Assembly (NCBI GenBank): GCA_023375785.1
Contig: SZWC01004841.1
Span: 45,978-109,977, forward strand
Direction of reading: 5' to 3'
Origin: Penium margaritaceum
Lineage: Eukaryota > Streptophyta > Zygnematophyceae > Desmidiales > Peniaceae
DNA: 64,000 nucleotides
The notes under the pieces are model-generated. The model worked only from the letters and a program-made list of their open reading frames with translations. It ran no database searches and was not told the origin of the DNA. Of this stretch, positions 33,130-44,521 are shown in pieces. Each line of letters opens with the position of its first letter. The stretch's first letter is position 1. The translations under genes and the position numbers were made by a program.

Positions 33130-34620
33130 TTGTGACAAATAACCAGCAATTGCGTGTGGAGTGTGAGGCGTGGTGCGTCAGCCAAGGGAGCAATTTGTTT
33201 GGGGGTTGTTACCTTCACCTGCCTTTTGGCAGTCCAAGCCAAATGAGCTGGATTTCTACACTGGAATGGGCAGTGCATAGAAGTTACTCTTCACGGTGAT
33301 TCAGTACCTTACATTGTCCGATGTTCCCATAGGAAGAGATGCCACAAGGCTGGAGTGCACGACTATGTTACTACAAGGATTGGTGCTGCAGTGGTGGTTA
33401 GCACTGTGTTGGTGGAAATCAGCTGGGTTGCTGGACAGGCTGGGGGCCAGGCAACAGATTCAGCAATCGAGTCCACTTCTGAGTTAGGCTGAGCAGCTCA
33501 TGATGCTAGCATTCATAGAGAAGCCAGATGCATGACAGAATCTCAAGAAGATAATCCAGGCATGTGTCAACCTCCTCAATGGCAGTCGAGTCGCACGTGG
33601 CAAGATCATGTACGTCAGGCAAGGCGGATCGATCAAGGATTCCATGACACACATCATGTCTTTGGAAGAAAACATTTACAATCTCTTAGGCACAAGTACC
33701 GAAGCTGCAGGTCCAATATGAACTCGTGGTGCTCGGGTTGCGGGCCTTCAGGGAGCTGGTGTCTGCAGCTGAGCGCATCAATTTTGTAAGCTAAAGATAT
33801 GGGTGGAGAGCAGCTGGTGCAGGCTTTGCCCATGGAGATGGATGCAATCCACAGTGGACAGCAGGGGATGGATGGGCACCAAGGACTGAGAGGCAAGCAT
33901 TAGGCTTGTGGTAAGGAGGTTCATTGTAAATGGAACTGCTCCAAACACAAGCACAGATGGGAAATAGGATCCAACATTGAGGAGGGGATGACCTAATGCT
34001 GCAAGTCTTTTTTCAGTAAGGATTAGCACCATCCCTGAAAGTCGTTTGCTGTGTAAGTAGTTACCACATGTACTAATGCAGATTGAGGGCTATGCCCGAC
34101 AATTTCTAGGACTAAACCTGGAGCTGATTTTTGAGATCCCGGATGTGAGTTTCAAGGCTTGGAGGAAAAGACGTAGTCTGTTGAATGGCAATGCATGCCA
34201 TAGCTTCTTCAACGAATTGTTGAAATAAAAGTTTGAATTTTCATGGCAGCCAGGGACGTTGTTCAAGGAGTGGCAGGTGTCTGGGATGGTGGAGTGCAGC
34301 ATGCCTCTTGCCAAGCATGCAGTTCACTTGGGTGAGTTGGTGTATGCAATGGTATCCCACACTTTCTCTATGAAAAACATACAATTACCTGAGCGGCCGG
34401 GATTGATTACATGCCCAGAAGCCGGAGGTGGAATGGAGGTGTAGCTGGGTGGTCATCAAGAGGCAGGCAGAATTTCACTGAAAGTGAGGGGAAGGAGTTG
34501 CAGAAATATCTAAATGTCATCAAAAATTGGTGCAAGAGCAAGGCTGGACAGATCTCCCTTGCATGGATGTGTCCACAAAATGTTAGCAGAGAAGTAGATT
34601 GAATCAGTTAAAGGAGGAGG
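33130..34620 (+). pseudogene. gag: Gyp2 gag region
   Basis: Plus-strand frames encode a gag-like capsid block (DVPIGRDATRLECTTMLLQGLVLQWW at 33310-33390, written here as a degenerate match to the A-L-x-W-W end of gypsy capsid). A helical stretch with GKIMYVRQGGSIKDSMTHI follows near 33610. Stops are frequent. The call relies on position before the Gyp2 RT and on the WW motif. Confidence 0.5.
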
Positions 34621-34639
34621 GGGGCAGTTGGTGGAAGGC

Positions 34640-35745
34640 GATGGAGCTCGGGACTTGCCTCCTGGTATTGGGGAGATTCTCAAGAAGTAAATGGATGTTT
34701 TTCCAAGAGTTGTTGTAACGGGTTGTCATCACGGCCTGCCATCAAACACAAGATCAAGGTGGTACCCGGGGCGTTATCAACTTTGTGATCTTATAACCGT
34801 ATGAGCTACCTGGAGCTTGCAGAGCTCAAAAAGAAGTTGGGAGAAGTGGAAGACTAGGGCTTCATCTGGCTGCCAGTGTCTCCATACGTGGCAACCCATT
34901 GCTACAGGCCAAGGATTTTTTCAACCAGCATCAAGGCACATACGTCTTGAACAAGCTGAACCTGACATTTGGATACCAACAAAGACGTGTGGTGGAGGAG
35001 GACACCGAAAAGACCGTGTTTGAATGTGCTGTAGTCACTTCAAGTATCGTTATGCCCTTTTGACAAAAAAATTCTCCTTCTATATTCATGGCGTTGATGA
35101 TCCGTGTGCTTCACCCCTCCTTGGACCAGTTTGTGTTCATTGTTCTTTAAGATATCCCCGTGTACTCACAGACGATGGAGGAGTACGAGGAGCACCTGCA
35201 GGAGGTGATGGAAGTGATAAAAATGAGTGGTTCTTGCCAAACTCAGTGATATTGATTCCATGGTGCAGTACATGGATCTCCTTGGGAACGTTGCCAGTGG
35301 AAGGAGGATATTCATGGACCCCAAGAAGGTGGAAGAAGTCAAGGAGTGGTCAGAGCAAGAAAATTTGTTAAAAATCTGTACATTTCTTGGATAAAAGCTA
35401 ATAATGGAGGTTTATCCAGGGGCACACTGCAGTGGGAGCACCCTTGACATACCTGCTCAAGAAGGGAAACTAGTGGAAATGGAATACAAGGGAGGGGCAG
35501 GCATCTAGAGAAATACGGCTAGCATGTGTGAGGCATAGGAATTGGTGCAACCAGACACAAGCAAGGAGTACGTCTTAGCAATGTGTGCAAGCAACTACAC
35601 AATTTGCAGTGTGCTGATGCATGGCCAAGGGAATGGGCTGCAGTCCAGTGTCTACTACTCAAAGAAGTGGAAATGGGCTAAGGTCAAATACAGAATGCAG
35701 GAGATATATAGATCCTCATCAACGGCTCACTAGGCCAGCCCCATT
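34640..35745 (+). pseudogene. pol: Gyp2 RT and RNase H
   Basis: RT entry blocks MSYLELAELKKKLGEVED, then GFIWLPVSPY, FGYQQRRVVEEDTEKTVFEC and YSQTMEEYEEHLQEVMEVI show a gypsy RT in several frames. The catalytic box is degraded to I-V-L-stop-D. FMDPKKVEEVKEWS and an RNase H with EYVLAMCASNYTICSVLMHGQGNGLQ, YYSKKWKWA (35542-35733) follow. It differs from Gyp1 in wording at every block, so it is a separate family. Confidence 0.82.
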
Positions 35746-36239
35746 TTTTTGACCGCATGCGTAACAGATCTCAACCAGATGTTGCTTGCACTGGTGGGAA
35801 TAAGAGAAACCTCATGGATGTTTATTCTTCACTGGTTCATGCTGCCAAAGTTCGGCATCCAATGGCTACCTATGTTGAAGAAATTAGAGCACAAGGTTCA
35901 TGGAGCAGTAGAGCCCCTTCTATAGCCATCAAAGTGAGCCTTTTTTTAGTCGCCCACCATGCATTGTATGCTGGACAATGGAAGGCGCATGCATGGTGAT
36001 CCGTCCGAGCTCCAGTTCTCCACCAGTAGACAATATAAGTGAGCCCTGGTCAAGGAGGTCGACCTGTTCACTTCCTTTATGGCCCTAGTGCATTTGGATC
36101 TATTTTGAGTCCATTTTGGATCACTGGCGGTGTGTTGACCCCTCCTCATGCCCAGGTCAAATGTTATTTTACAAAGCCTCTACAGACCTGCACTTCTCCA
36201 AATCCACTTTTAACAGCTGCAGGTGAAGCATGACATCTA
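35746..36239 (+). other. Gyp2 tail, unassigned
   Basis: The sequence continues from the RNase H without a recognisable integrase. A frame at 35757-35999 may be the end of RNase H (MATYVEEIRAQGSWSS). Nothing else is seen. Confidence 0.3.
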
Positions 36240-37043
36240 GTTGTACCATTATTGATTCCATTGAAAGTCAAGGAAGTAATGGGGGTTCAAAGTTTGGGAG
36301 GGATTTGGCCAATTCTCAGCAGCACGTTGTGTTACTGGAAGACGTGGTCAGATGGTGGCTCTGGATTACGCCGCAATGTGAGCCGCAAAATCTGGCCCGG
36401 ATTACTCTGCGCCGCCCAAAATCCAGGTCCGAGTCCGGGTCCAGGTCCGGTTTCACTTGGGGACAACCACTATCCGGGTTTCGAGCCCAAACTCAGCAGT
36501 TCACTTTATGACTTGGGGACTTGGTCAGAATTCTAACTGGAGGTCCTTGGACAGGTTTCAAAGCCTACCAAAACCCAACACCTGTGTCAGATTGTTTCTT
36601 ACAGGTGCCTCCTAACAGTACAGGGCACACCTATACCATGCCAAAGACCCTGCACCTCCAGATAGGCGTTCTTGACTTGCCTAAAGGCGCTATGACGTGA
36701 GGAAACCACAGGTGGCATAAGGTGGCGTGTGCTGCATGTGGTAGGTACATGACCTACGCAGCAACAAGCGAAACTTCCTCTAGCCTTGTCCAAATAACGT
36801 GTTCTTTGAGAGTTGGAAAGCTTGTGAGTAGCACAATGAACTTGTTGACATGGTCTTTATCAAGATCACCAACCAAAATGCATCCCCAGCTCTTCACTTT
36901 TGGGTGTTGCTGAATTCCACCAAAACTCTGCTCATATAGCGTGAGTCGACTAGAATGCTCAAGCTTCATATCAGATCGCTGCTCAAACAAGCCGTGAACC
37001 CTGGACCATCATCAGGGCATGTTAAAAACACAAATCTCCATGA
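36240..37043 (+). repeat. Cop2b 5' LTR, diverged
   Basis: Blocks such as ACTTGGTCAGAATTCTAACTG and the TTGATTCCATTGAAAGT segment match the Cop2d LTR at 54190-54230 and 53945-53965. The left edge is uncertain. Confidence 0.55.
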
Positions 37044-37045
37044 AA

Positions 37046-37059
37046 GGGTTATGGGCCCC
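37046..37059 (+). other. Cop2b primer binding site (internal tRNA-iMet type)
   Basis: GGGTTATGGGCCCC, 13 of 14 bases complementary to the tRNA-iMet anticodon arm, sits at the LTR/internal boundary. Confidence 0.75.
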
Positions 37060-37152
37060 CAGTCCTGAAAGGGCCCAAAAGATTTCACGGCTTCTGTAGC
37101 TGAGGGGAGGAGCGTCTCGGACGATCTCGCTTCCGTGCCCCCGATGTGCAAG

Positions 37153-38215
37153 ATGGTGCTGAAGACGGAGCCGTAGCTAATCCAGAATAATGCAGGTGAC
37201 CTAAGATTCGGGCTGCGGAGGCGGTGTTTTTGAGATCCAGCTTGCACACAAGGTGCTACTTGACCTGATGAAGGGCACTGCAGTGCTCAAAGAGAAGAAG
37301 GTCACAGGAAAGGAGAAGGAGGCCTTCGGAAAGGGATTTTCAAGAAGGCCTTTTTCAAAACGGAGAAACTCATGCTCCCCATGGTTTCTACCATTGAGAC
37401 TCAGTGAGCGTGAGCAGAGACTCAAAGCAAGAGGAGGCGCTCATGCTCCTAATGTTTTCTCCTATTGAGACTCAATGGGGTTATGTCCAGGGCTACACAT
37501 CAGTGGCCGAGGCATGGAAACAGCTTTGCACCATCCAGCGAACAACGTCACTCGTGAACAGAATCTGCAAAATGAAGTGACTTAGAATGGTGAGGATCGA
37601 GGAGGAAGAGGACATCCTCATCACCATGCAGCCGATCGAGTTGCTCACCTTGCAGTGCAATGATGTGGGATGGAAGGACGACTTGCAACTGCAAGGGATG
37701 GTCTTCCTCATCGCTCCACTTGACAGTTGGAAATCTCTCATCATTGTCCTCGGATGATGGGAAAAGGACAAGCTCACCTATGGAACCACTAGCCAGTGAA
37801 TACATCCGCAACAAGGCACATTGTTGCAGCGACGATGAGGCCTCGACTTCCTCGTTGGCCCTGGTGACCAAAATGCAAGTGGCGACAATGGCATCAAGGG
37901 ATGCAGCAGGTACCAGGAGGATTCTAATGCTGGTGGAAGGGATGCCAAAGGCAAGGAGGCCCCCTCCTCAATGACACCAAGAACCACAACATCAAGGGGC
38001 CAACAGGCGGTACCTGGATTATGTTGCCGAGGATCACACCCAGGTCAAGAAGGTGGGGTTCGTCCACTACACCAAGTCCGCCAAGTCGAAGGTGGTCACC
38101 AAAGACAAATTCGAGCAGGTGGCTGGCCAACAGATGTCAAGATGGAGGAAGAGGTGAATGGTAAAAAAGATGCGCATGTCATTTGTGACGTACAGCATGT
38201 CCCTGGCCTGAATGA
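37153..38215 (+). pseudogene. gag: Cop2b gag and protease start
   Basis: After an MVLKTEP start, frameshifted gag blocks match the Cop2 pattern: MQPIELLTLQCNDVGW in one frame (near 37630), EYIRNKAHCCSDDEASTSSLALVTK (37790-37870), and YLDYVAEDHTQVKKVGFVHYTKSAKSKVV (38010-38100). In the last block the protease DSGAEE is changed to YVAED. A QHVPGLNEI segment ends the copy at the Cop3 junction. Confidence 0.72.
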
Positions 38216-38900
38216 AATCATTGGTAATACACAGCACATACCGTCGGACACATCCAAGAAACTCATGAGGGAGAGAACCCATGATTTCTGCATGTACAAT
38301 GGTAAGTGGATGAATTGTCCAGGATTCAGACATTGGGAAGGATGGGCAATGAAGCTTGCCTTGTGCACAATCAAAGTAGTAAAAATTGCATGGCACAGGG
38401 AATGTGCTGTGTTCAAGACCTACGCCATGATGATAATGTATGGATGGTTGTAGTGTGCATGCGACAGAGACGGAGATGGAGAAAACATGTGTGCTCAGTA
38501 GAAAGTGAGGGTGCAACATGCACATGTATTGCAGTAGCAACGGCAGACATCGGGACAAACAAGGGCATGCAATACAAATTGTCACAGCACAAACTACACG
38601 AGACAGCACAGCACAAAAAATGCAGCAAAACCGTGTTGAAACCACAATCCAAGACAAATTCCATGCCTTGATCATCGAAGATAGTGAGATACAGCAAGTT
38701 GACCTCAAGTAAGGCACAAAGAGGACTTTGGGTAGTAAACTATAATCTAAGGGGTCCGACAACACGCACGATACTAATGCCCTGGACTCGCAACATGTGG
38801 CCACATCCAGTAGGGATGAAATGAAAGTCGCCAATGGGTGCCAACGTGACAAACGTAGCACAAGACAACATTATGTGATGAGTGGCTGCATCGTTTTGAA
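38216..38900 (-). pseudogene. pol: Cop3 integrase N-terminus and protease
   Basis: The minus strand shows AEIMGSLPHEFLGCVRRYVLCITNDF (38216-38300), the first catalytic region of a copia integrase, which continues as RYGCFHTPL at 32455 beyond the inserted block. Upstream, FIPTGCGHMLRVQGISIVRVVGPLRL and EVNLLYLTIFDDQGMEFVLD (38650-38860) are the copia protease-to-zinc linker, and DAATHHIM near 38885 resembles the DSGATHH protease active site with one residue lost. Frameshifts are frequent. Confidence 0.72.
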
Positions 38901-39835
38901 GTCATGCGACACACAAGACAAAGCAATCACCTGACACAAAGTGACACTACCAACAAAATGAGTACAGCTCTCTGGTCATCCCAAACTCACAAAAAGGAGA
39001 TGAGTTAGGGTGAAGGACTACCAATGCTGAGCCCAATCCACAGGCAACACAGCTCCACCACTCGTGCACCCTGAAGGGCTCCATCTGACGACCAACGGTC
39101 ACCCCCGGACTCGTCATTCAAATTCAAACGAAAGAGGACAGCATGAGGCCGAGGCTTGAGAGGAACATGCCGGATTCTGGAGCAGATACCTCTGGACCAT
39201 ACTGCAACTTGAGATTAGAGAGAGAGGTCAGAGAGGGCAACTTGAGGTTGAGGCGATAGAGCCGCTAGCTGGAGCCATGATGGAGGGATATGGGATGGAG
39301 CGGGCGGCCCATGAATGGTAGGGTAGAAAGGAGGTGGAATCTATAGCCACCCTAGGTGGGGTACAACAACCACCAAAGTGGCTGGCGTGGGAGCCCGGTT
39401 GGCTATTGGAAGCGAAGAGGACATGAAAATGTTGGTCTCCTATTGCATGGGGTCAAGCTTCAACATGTGAGGGTCTGGACTGAAGATGATGGGGTATGAA
39501 AGAGGGAGAAGTACGGTCTCCAGAGGCATCGGGATAGCATCCCAGATGCCTGGATCTGGACCAAGTACAAGAAAAGGATGTGAAAAAAGAGAAAAATAAC
39601 AATAAAAAAAGGATAGGCAACCAACACGAAAGGGGCCACAAAGTCTGGGACTCTGGTTCACCATGGGTTGGGAGGGGTTGACGAAGCTCACCTCCTCTCC
39701 ACCAACTGTTTTTTCTTTTTTGGTGATGGCAACAAAGCGAGCTCGAGACTCACTGATGAGAAGCTTTTTCGATTGATGAGCTCGTTGGTCAATGAGTTTG
39801 TCCAACTATGAGCCTTTCAACAGACGGGCTTGGGT
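38901..39835 (-). pseudogene. gag: Cop3 gag remnant, C-terminal part
   Basis: Frames such as 39440-39805 lie upstream of the Cop3 protease and so occupy the gag position. No zinc knuckle or capsid motif is certain. The N-terminal part lies at 46780-47500 beyond the Cop2c insertion. The call rests on position only. Confidence 0.4.
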
Positions 39836-39849
39836 CAATGTGTCAGGAT

Positions 39850-40113
39850 GTAGCAGTCGCCTCTGTGAGCACCTCCTTTCCCAGCATGACATCCAGCAGT
39901 CCCTTATGCGAGAGGTGCAGTTCGAATTGCCACCTCCATAGCCTGAAACCCAGGCCGCCCGCATACTTCTGAATGGGCTGCGTCTCCTTCTGCAACATGT
40001 GCGCAGCTGCTATTCCGACGAGTTCTTAGAACTTCACGGCGACGTCCAAGATGACGATCCCGTGCGCTGCGGAAGACGTGAACGTTGAAGGCCTTCAGAT
40101 CTGTGGGCCCATA
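39850..40113 (-). pseudogene. gag: Cop2c second-unit gag fragment
   Basis: The minus strand reads MLQKETQPIQKYAGGLGFRLWRW, QFELHLSHKGLLDVMLGKEVL, almost identical to the start of the complete unit (45656 downward). It breaks off at a GTAGCAGTCGC segment and joins the LTR-end scrap. Confidence 0.88.
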
Positions 40114-40127
40114 ACCCTTTTTCAGGA
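40114..40127 (-). other. Cop2c second-unit primer site
   Basis: GGGTTATGGGCCCA on the minus strand, a perfect match to the complement of the tRNA-iMet anticodon arm, just inside the middle LTR. Confidence 0.8.
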
Positions 40128-40129
40128 TG

Positions 40130-41243
40130 AGATCCGCGTGTTGCGGTCCCGACGTCTGTCTGATCGTCTCTAGTGGTTCACGTCTACTGTTCTGGGCAAA
40201 TCTGAGACTGAGCGTGAGCTTTCTGGTCGCCTCACGTTATGTGAGCAGGAGTTTAGAGACAGTCAGTTTGCGAAGGGAATAACATCATTTTGCGTTAGTT
40301 TTTTAACATCAACATGATCACAACATTTATAGGGCTAGTCATGAGCTCTCCAACGCACTAAACGGCCCGTGATTTGGCCAAGCGTAGCTCAAGTTATGCT
40401 TGCCGAAGCGCAGGTCTCACCCACCACAGAAGCCTGACGCCGCCACTCGCCGTGGCGCCTTCGTTCACGTGCGAAGCGCCTTTCCCAAGGCGCATGTCCC
40501 ACTGTACATGGTGTGGGGATCCCCTGCACTGTTTCCATGCACCCTACCCACTTTTGGGTCGTGTTTGGTGATGGGGTGTGACGAGGTTTGAAACCTGTCC
40601 GCGGACCTGCAGTCAGAGTTTTGACTAAGCCCCCGAGTAACAAAACGTACTACTGAGTTTCGGACGTCGAGCCAGGATTTTGGCTAAGTCCCTCAGTAAC
40701 AACCTGCACTACTGGATCCGGTGGATGATCCGCCTGATCAGGCGGATCATCCACCGGACGCCTCGGCAGGCCTATCGGAGCATTTTCTCCACATGGTATT
40801 CTTGTTACTCGGTCCGGTCGATTATCGACCGGATTTCGAGTCGCAGCCGGCTCCCAGAGCCGTTGTGCATACCCCAACTTTGGAAGGCCATATCTCCCTC
40901 GATACTTGTCCGATTCCGGCGAAACANNNNNNNNNNNNNNNNNNNNNNNTTGTTACTCGGTCCGGTCGATTATCGACCGGATTTCGAGTCGCAGCCGGCT
41001 CCCAGAGCCGCTGCGCATACCCCAACTTTGGAAAGCCATATCTCCCTAGATACTTGTTCGATTCCGGCGAAACAACTTCCACCGGATTCATCCACTCGTC
41101 AACTTTTAGGGGCAATCCTTCATTTTAGGATCCGAGCAAATTCTGAGTCGCCAGATCCGCCGGTGCGGAGATTCTATTTTCTGGCAGCTCGTCAGCGCCT
41201 CCCGGCGCCGCACTTGGGCATGTAGAGGGGCAATTTTTCAACA
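40130..41243 (-). repeat. Cop2c middle LTR, with assembly gap
   Basis: On the minus strand it starts TGTTGAAAAATTGCCCC and ends ATCCTGAAA. A 23-base N gap (40927-40949) is flanked by two copies of a 125-bp segment (40802-40926 and from 40950) that differ at about five positions. This explains why the LTR looks about 117 bp longer than its partner. It holds a perfect 40-bp palindrome at 40718-40757. Confidence 0.9.
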
Positions 41244-41286
41244 TTCTCCCCATTGCACCTTCCATGCCCGCTGCTCCTGCTTGCTC

Positions 41287-43371
41287 TCACTCATCTTCCG
41301 CTGCGCCCTCCAGCCCATCATAGCTGGTCATCCCAAGTCCGGCCACGCTCATCGCGTGCCGGTCTGCGGGTTGCGCTTTGGTCAAGCAATCCACAAGCAT
41401 GCTGTGCGTGCTGCAGTGCTGCAGCACCACCTGCCCCTTCTCGACCATGTCTCGTGCGTAGTGATAACGCACGTCAATGTGCTTTGTCCTCCTGTGCTGC
41501 GTCGGGTTGTTGGTCAGCGAGATGGAGCCGGTGTTGTCCTCGTGCACCACTGTAGGCTCCAGCCGCGGCACGCCCAGCTCCCCCAGCAACCTGCGGCGCC
41601 ACGCCGCCTCCTTGACCGCCTCGGCCAGCGCGATGTACTCAGCTTCCACTGTGGAGGTGGCGACGGAGTCCTGCTTCCTGCTGCACCACGAGACCGCTGC
41701 ACCAGCGAGGAAGAACACGTAGCCGGATGTGGACTTCCGCTTGTCCACATCGCCAGCGTAGTCTGCATTCGTGTAGCAGACCAGACGCAAAGGGTCCGCC
41801 CGCCCTTTGCCCTCGAACCTCAGGCGCGCGTGCCGCGTCGCCTGCAGGTAGCGGAGGATGCGCTTGACCACCTGCCAGTGTAGTGGCCTTGGGTCGGCCA
41901 CGTACCTGCTCACTTGGCCCACCGCGTAGGCCAGGTCTGGTCGAGTCGCCTCCATGGCGTACATGAGGCTGCCCACCGCCGATTGGTAAGGCACCCCTAC
42001 CATATCGTCCCGCTCTTCTTTTGTTTGCGGCGCCATTGCCGCACTCAGTTCATAGGTCGTGGAGAGAGGACTGCACACTGGTTTGCAGTCCTCCATGCCG
42101 TACCGCTACAGCACCTCAGCCACGTATTTGGCCTGCTCCAGCTCAAGCGTGCGCGCCCTCCGGTTCCGCGTAATGCTCACCCTAAGGTAGAACTCCAGCT
42201 CCCCCATGTCCGACATCTGGAACCTGCTGCTCAGCTGCTCTTTCAGCTTCTGTAGGCTCGGTAGGTCTGAGGAGCACAAGATCAGATCGTCCACGTAGAG
42301 TGCGACAATCTGATGGAGCTTCTTGTTGCACCGCACGTACACATTGTGATCCGCCTCACAGCGCTTGAATCCGAGTTGTGCCATGAAGTTGTCCATCTGT
42401 TGGTACCAGCATCGGGGCGATTGTTTTAGCCCGTATAAGGACTTCCGCAGCTTGCACACCTTGCCCCCTGGTGCCTCCACCCCCTCCGGCACCTCTATGT
42501 AGATTTCCTTGTCGATGATGCCATTAAGGAAGGCCGTCTTTACGTCCATTTGGTGGAGCTCCATGTCCTTCGCGGCTGCCACCGCAAGGATCGCCCGGAT
42601 GCTTGTAAACTTGGCGACGGGGGCGAACGTCTCATCGTAGTGCTCGCCCTTACGCTGTGCATACCCCTTTGCCACGAGCCGCGCCTTGTACTTGTCAACC
42701 ACACCTTCCTTTGAGAACTTGGTCTTGAAGACCCACTTGGAGCCGATGACCTTGGCGTCTTTCGGCCTGTCAACCAGCTGCCACGTGTCGTTTTCTGCAA
42801 TGGAAGTCAACTCCGACTTGATGGCGGCGTCCCACTGCATTCCCTCGGGCCGCGCAAGCGCCTCTTGCATGGTCGTCGGCTCCGTTGATGCAGCCAACAT
42901 GCACCGCGTCATGCCAATCCATCGACCGGTGCCTGCGTCGAAACGCTTCCCCGCTCTCCGCTGCCTCCCGCTGCGGCGCGGCAGTCTTGGCGGCGTCTCG
43001 TCGCTCTGCTGCGATCCTACCGATTCAGCTCGCTCCGGTGAGTCATCGACCGGACGGCTTCCCGAGGATTCTTCCCGCTCCGGTGAACCATCAACCGGGC
43101 GAGCGGCGCGTCCGAAGGATTTCTCTCCGACGCCCGACGCGAACTCCGCCGGGAGTGCGCGCTTCGGCACCCGCGGTGCCTCCTTCGACGGATCATTCCG
43201 CCGGATCTCCAGCCCAGCCGCATTGTCATCGGAGTCCTCCGTGTCGACTGCAGCACCTGCTGCACCGCCGCGCTCCAACGCCGCATCATCGACCTCCGCG
43301 TCCGCCGGCTCCTCCTTGTTGTCAAGGAGCTGGAACCACTCCCCTTGTTTTGGAGTGTTCCCGACGCTCAT
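41287..43371 (-). pseudogene. pol: Cop2c RT and RNase H
   Basis: The best-preserved RT in the window. One frame at 42106-43371 holds the integrase-RT linker (WFQLLDNKEEPADAEV, RRSGRQRRAGKRFD) and RT with WQLVDRPKDAKVIGSKWVFK, GYAQRKGEHYDETFAPVAKF, MDVKTAFLNGI, LYGLKQSPRCWYQQMD and YVDDLILCS. One TAG near 42103 separates it from 41287-42096, which encodes VPYQSAVGSLMYAMEATRPDL and a complete RNase H ([63 protein letters not shown]). Catalytic residues of both enzymes are kept. Confidence 0.92.
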
Positions 43372-44521
43372 GTTGTTGCTGCTGCTGCTGAAGCTCTGCT
43401 GCTCGTCAAACGCGACGTCACGGCTGCAGATGATCTCTTGCGTGCGCGGGTCCTAGAGCCGGTACGCCTTTTGCGCACTCTTGTAGCCGAGGAACAAGCA
43501 CGGCTTTGTCCGCGGTTCGAGCTTGCTGTCGCGTCGTTGTGCTGCCTGCACCATCGCGTGCGCCTTGCACCCGAACACCTTCAGGTGCGCCACGTTTGGC
43601 TTGCGCCCGCTCCAAACCTCCTGCTGCGTCTTCCAGCCGCCTTTACCCTTCAGCACCGCTCTTGGGGTGAGGTTAATGGTGTAGCTCGCTGTACGCACAG
43701 CCTCCGCCCAGAAACCTCGCAGCAACCCCGCATCCACAAGCATGGTCCGCACCATGTTGAGCAGCGTCTGGTTCGCCCGCTCCGCCACTCCATTGGATTG
43801 TGGCGAGTACGGCGTAGTGGGTTCCCACTTGATGCCCTGCTGCTTCATCCACCCGCTGCAGCCCACGTACTCTCCGCCATTGTCGCTGCGTAGCGCTTTG
43901 ACCTTCCGGCCAGTCTGCCTCTCCACCGCTGCGANGCAACCCCGCATCCACAAGCATGGTCCGCACCATGTTGAGCAGCGTCTGGTTCGCCCGCTCCGCC
44001 ACTCCATTGGATTGTGGCGAGTACGGCGTAGTGGGTTCCCACTTGATGCCCTGCTGCTTCATCCACCCGCTGCAGCCCACGTACTCTCCGCCATTGTCGC
44101 TGCGTAGCGCTTTGACCTTCCGGCCAGTCTGCCTCTCCACCGCTGCGAGATACTCCTTCAGCCGGTCCAGGACCTCGCCCTTCCGCTTCATGAAGTACAC
44201 GTAGAGTTTTCTGCTGCAGTCGTCAATGAAGGTGACAAAGAATCTGAAGCCGCCGTTTGACGGCGTTTTGAACGGTCCGCACACGTCGCTGTGCATGACC
44301 TCCAGCAAGTCCTTTGCGCGAGCCGCGTTCTCATTGAATGGCTTGCGCCGCGCCTTGCCCAAAATGCAAGGCTCGCACTTTTTGTGCGCTGCTGCATCTG
44401 CACCGTCAATAACGAGGCCGCGCATCATGTCGCACTTCGCCATCTCCTTAACGGTTGCGGGCGCCGAATGCCCCAACCGTCGGTGCCAGAGCTCCAGATC
44501 AGCGCTTCCTCCCTTGGCCAT
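43372..44521 (-). pseudogene. pol: Cop2c integrase, with an assembly duplication
   Basis: The zinc region (LWHRRLGHSAPATVKEMAKCD, CEPCILGKARRKPF) and the core (VMHSDVCGPF, RSDNGGEYVGCSGWM, SPQSNGVAERANQ) keep all three catalytic acids. The C-terminal KTQQEVWSGRKPNVAHLKVF and FLGYKSAQKAYRL follow. A 213-bp segment (43722-43934) is repeated exactly at 43936-44148 around one N, which breaks the frame. Apart from that the domain is open, so the true sequence is probably intact here. Confidence 0.9.

Larger units (their letters stand above)
36240..38215 (+). mobile_element. Cop2b: truncated Cop2 copia
   Basis: A diverged Cop2 LTR (36240-37043) is followed by an internal-type primer site (37046-37059) and gag to early protease. 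It ends at 38215 inside the VQHVPGLNEI segment, where Cop3 integrase resumes. RT and beyond are missing. Divergence from Cop2a, c and d is greater than among those three. Confidence 0.75.

Noticed and set aside
38067-38861. 264-residue minus-strand frame
   Set aside because: It mixes the frames of the Cop3 protease and integrase start; the recognisable motifs are partly in another frame, so it is not a separate gene.
42686-43456. 256-residue plus-strand frame
   Set aside because: It is antisense to the well-conserved Cop2c RT and linker.
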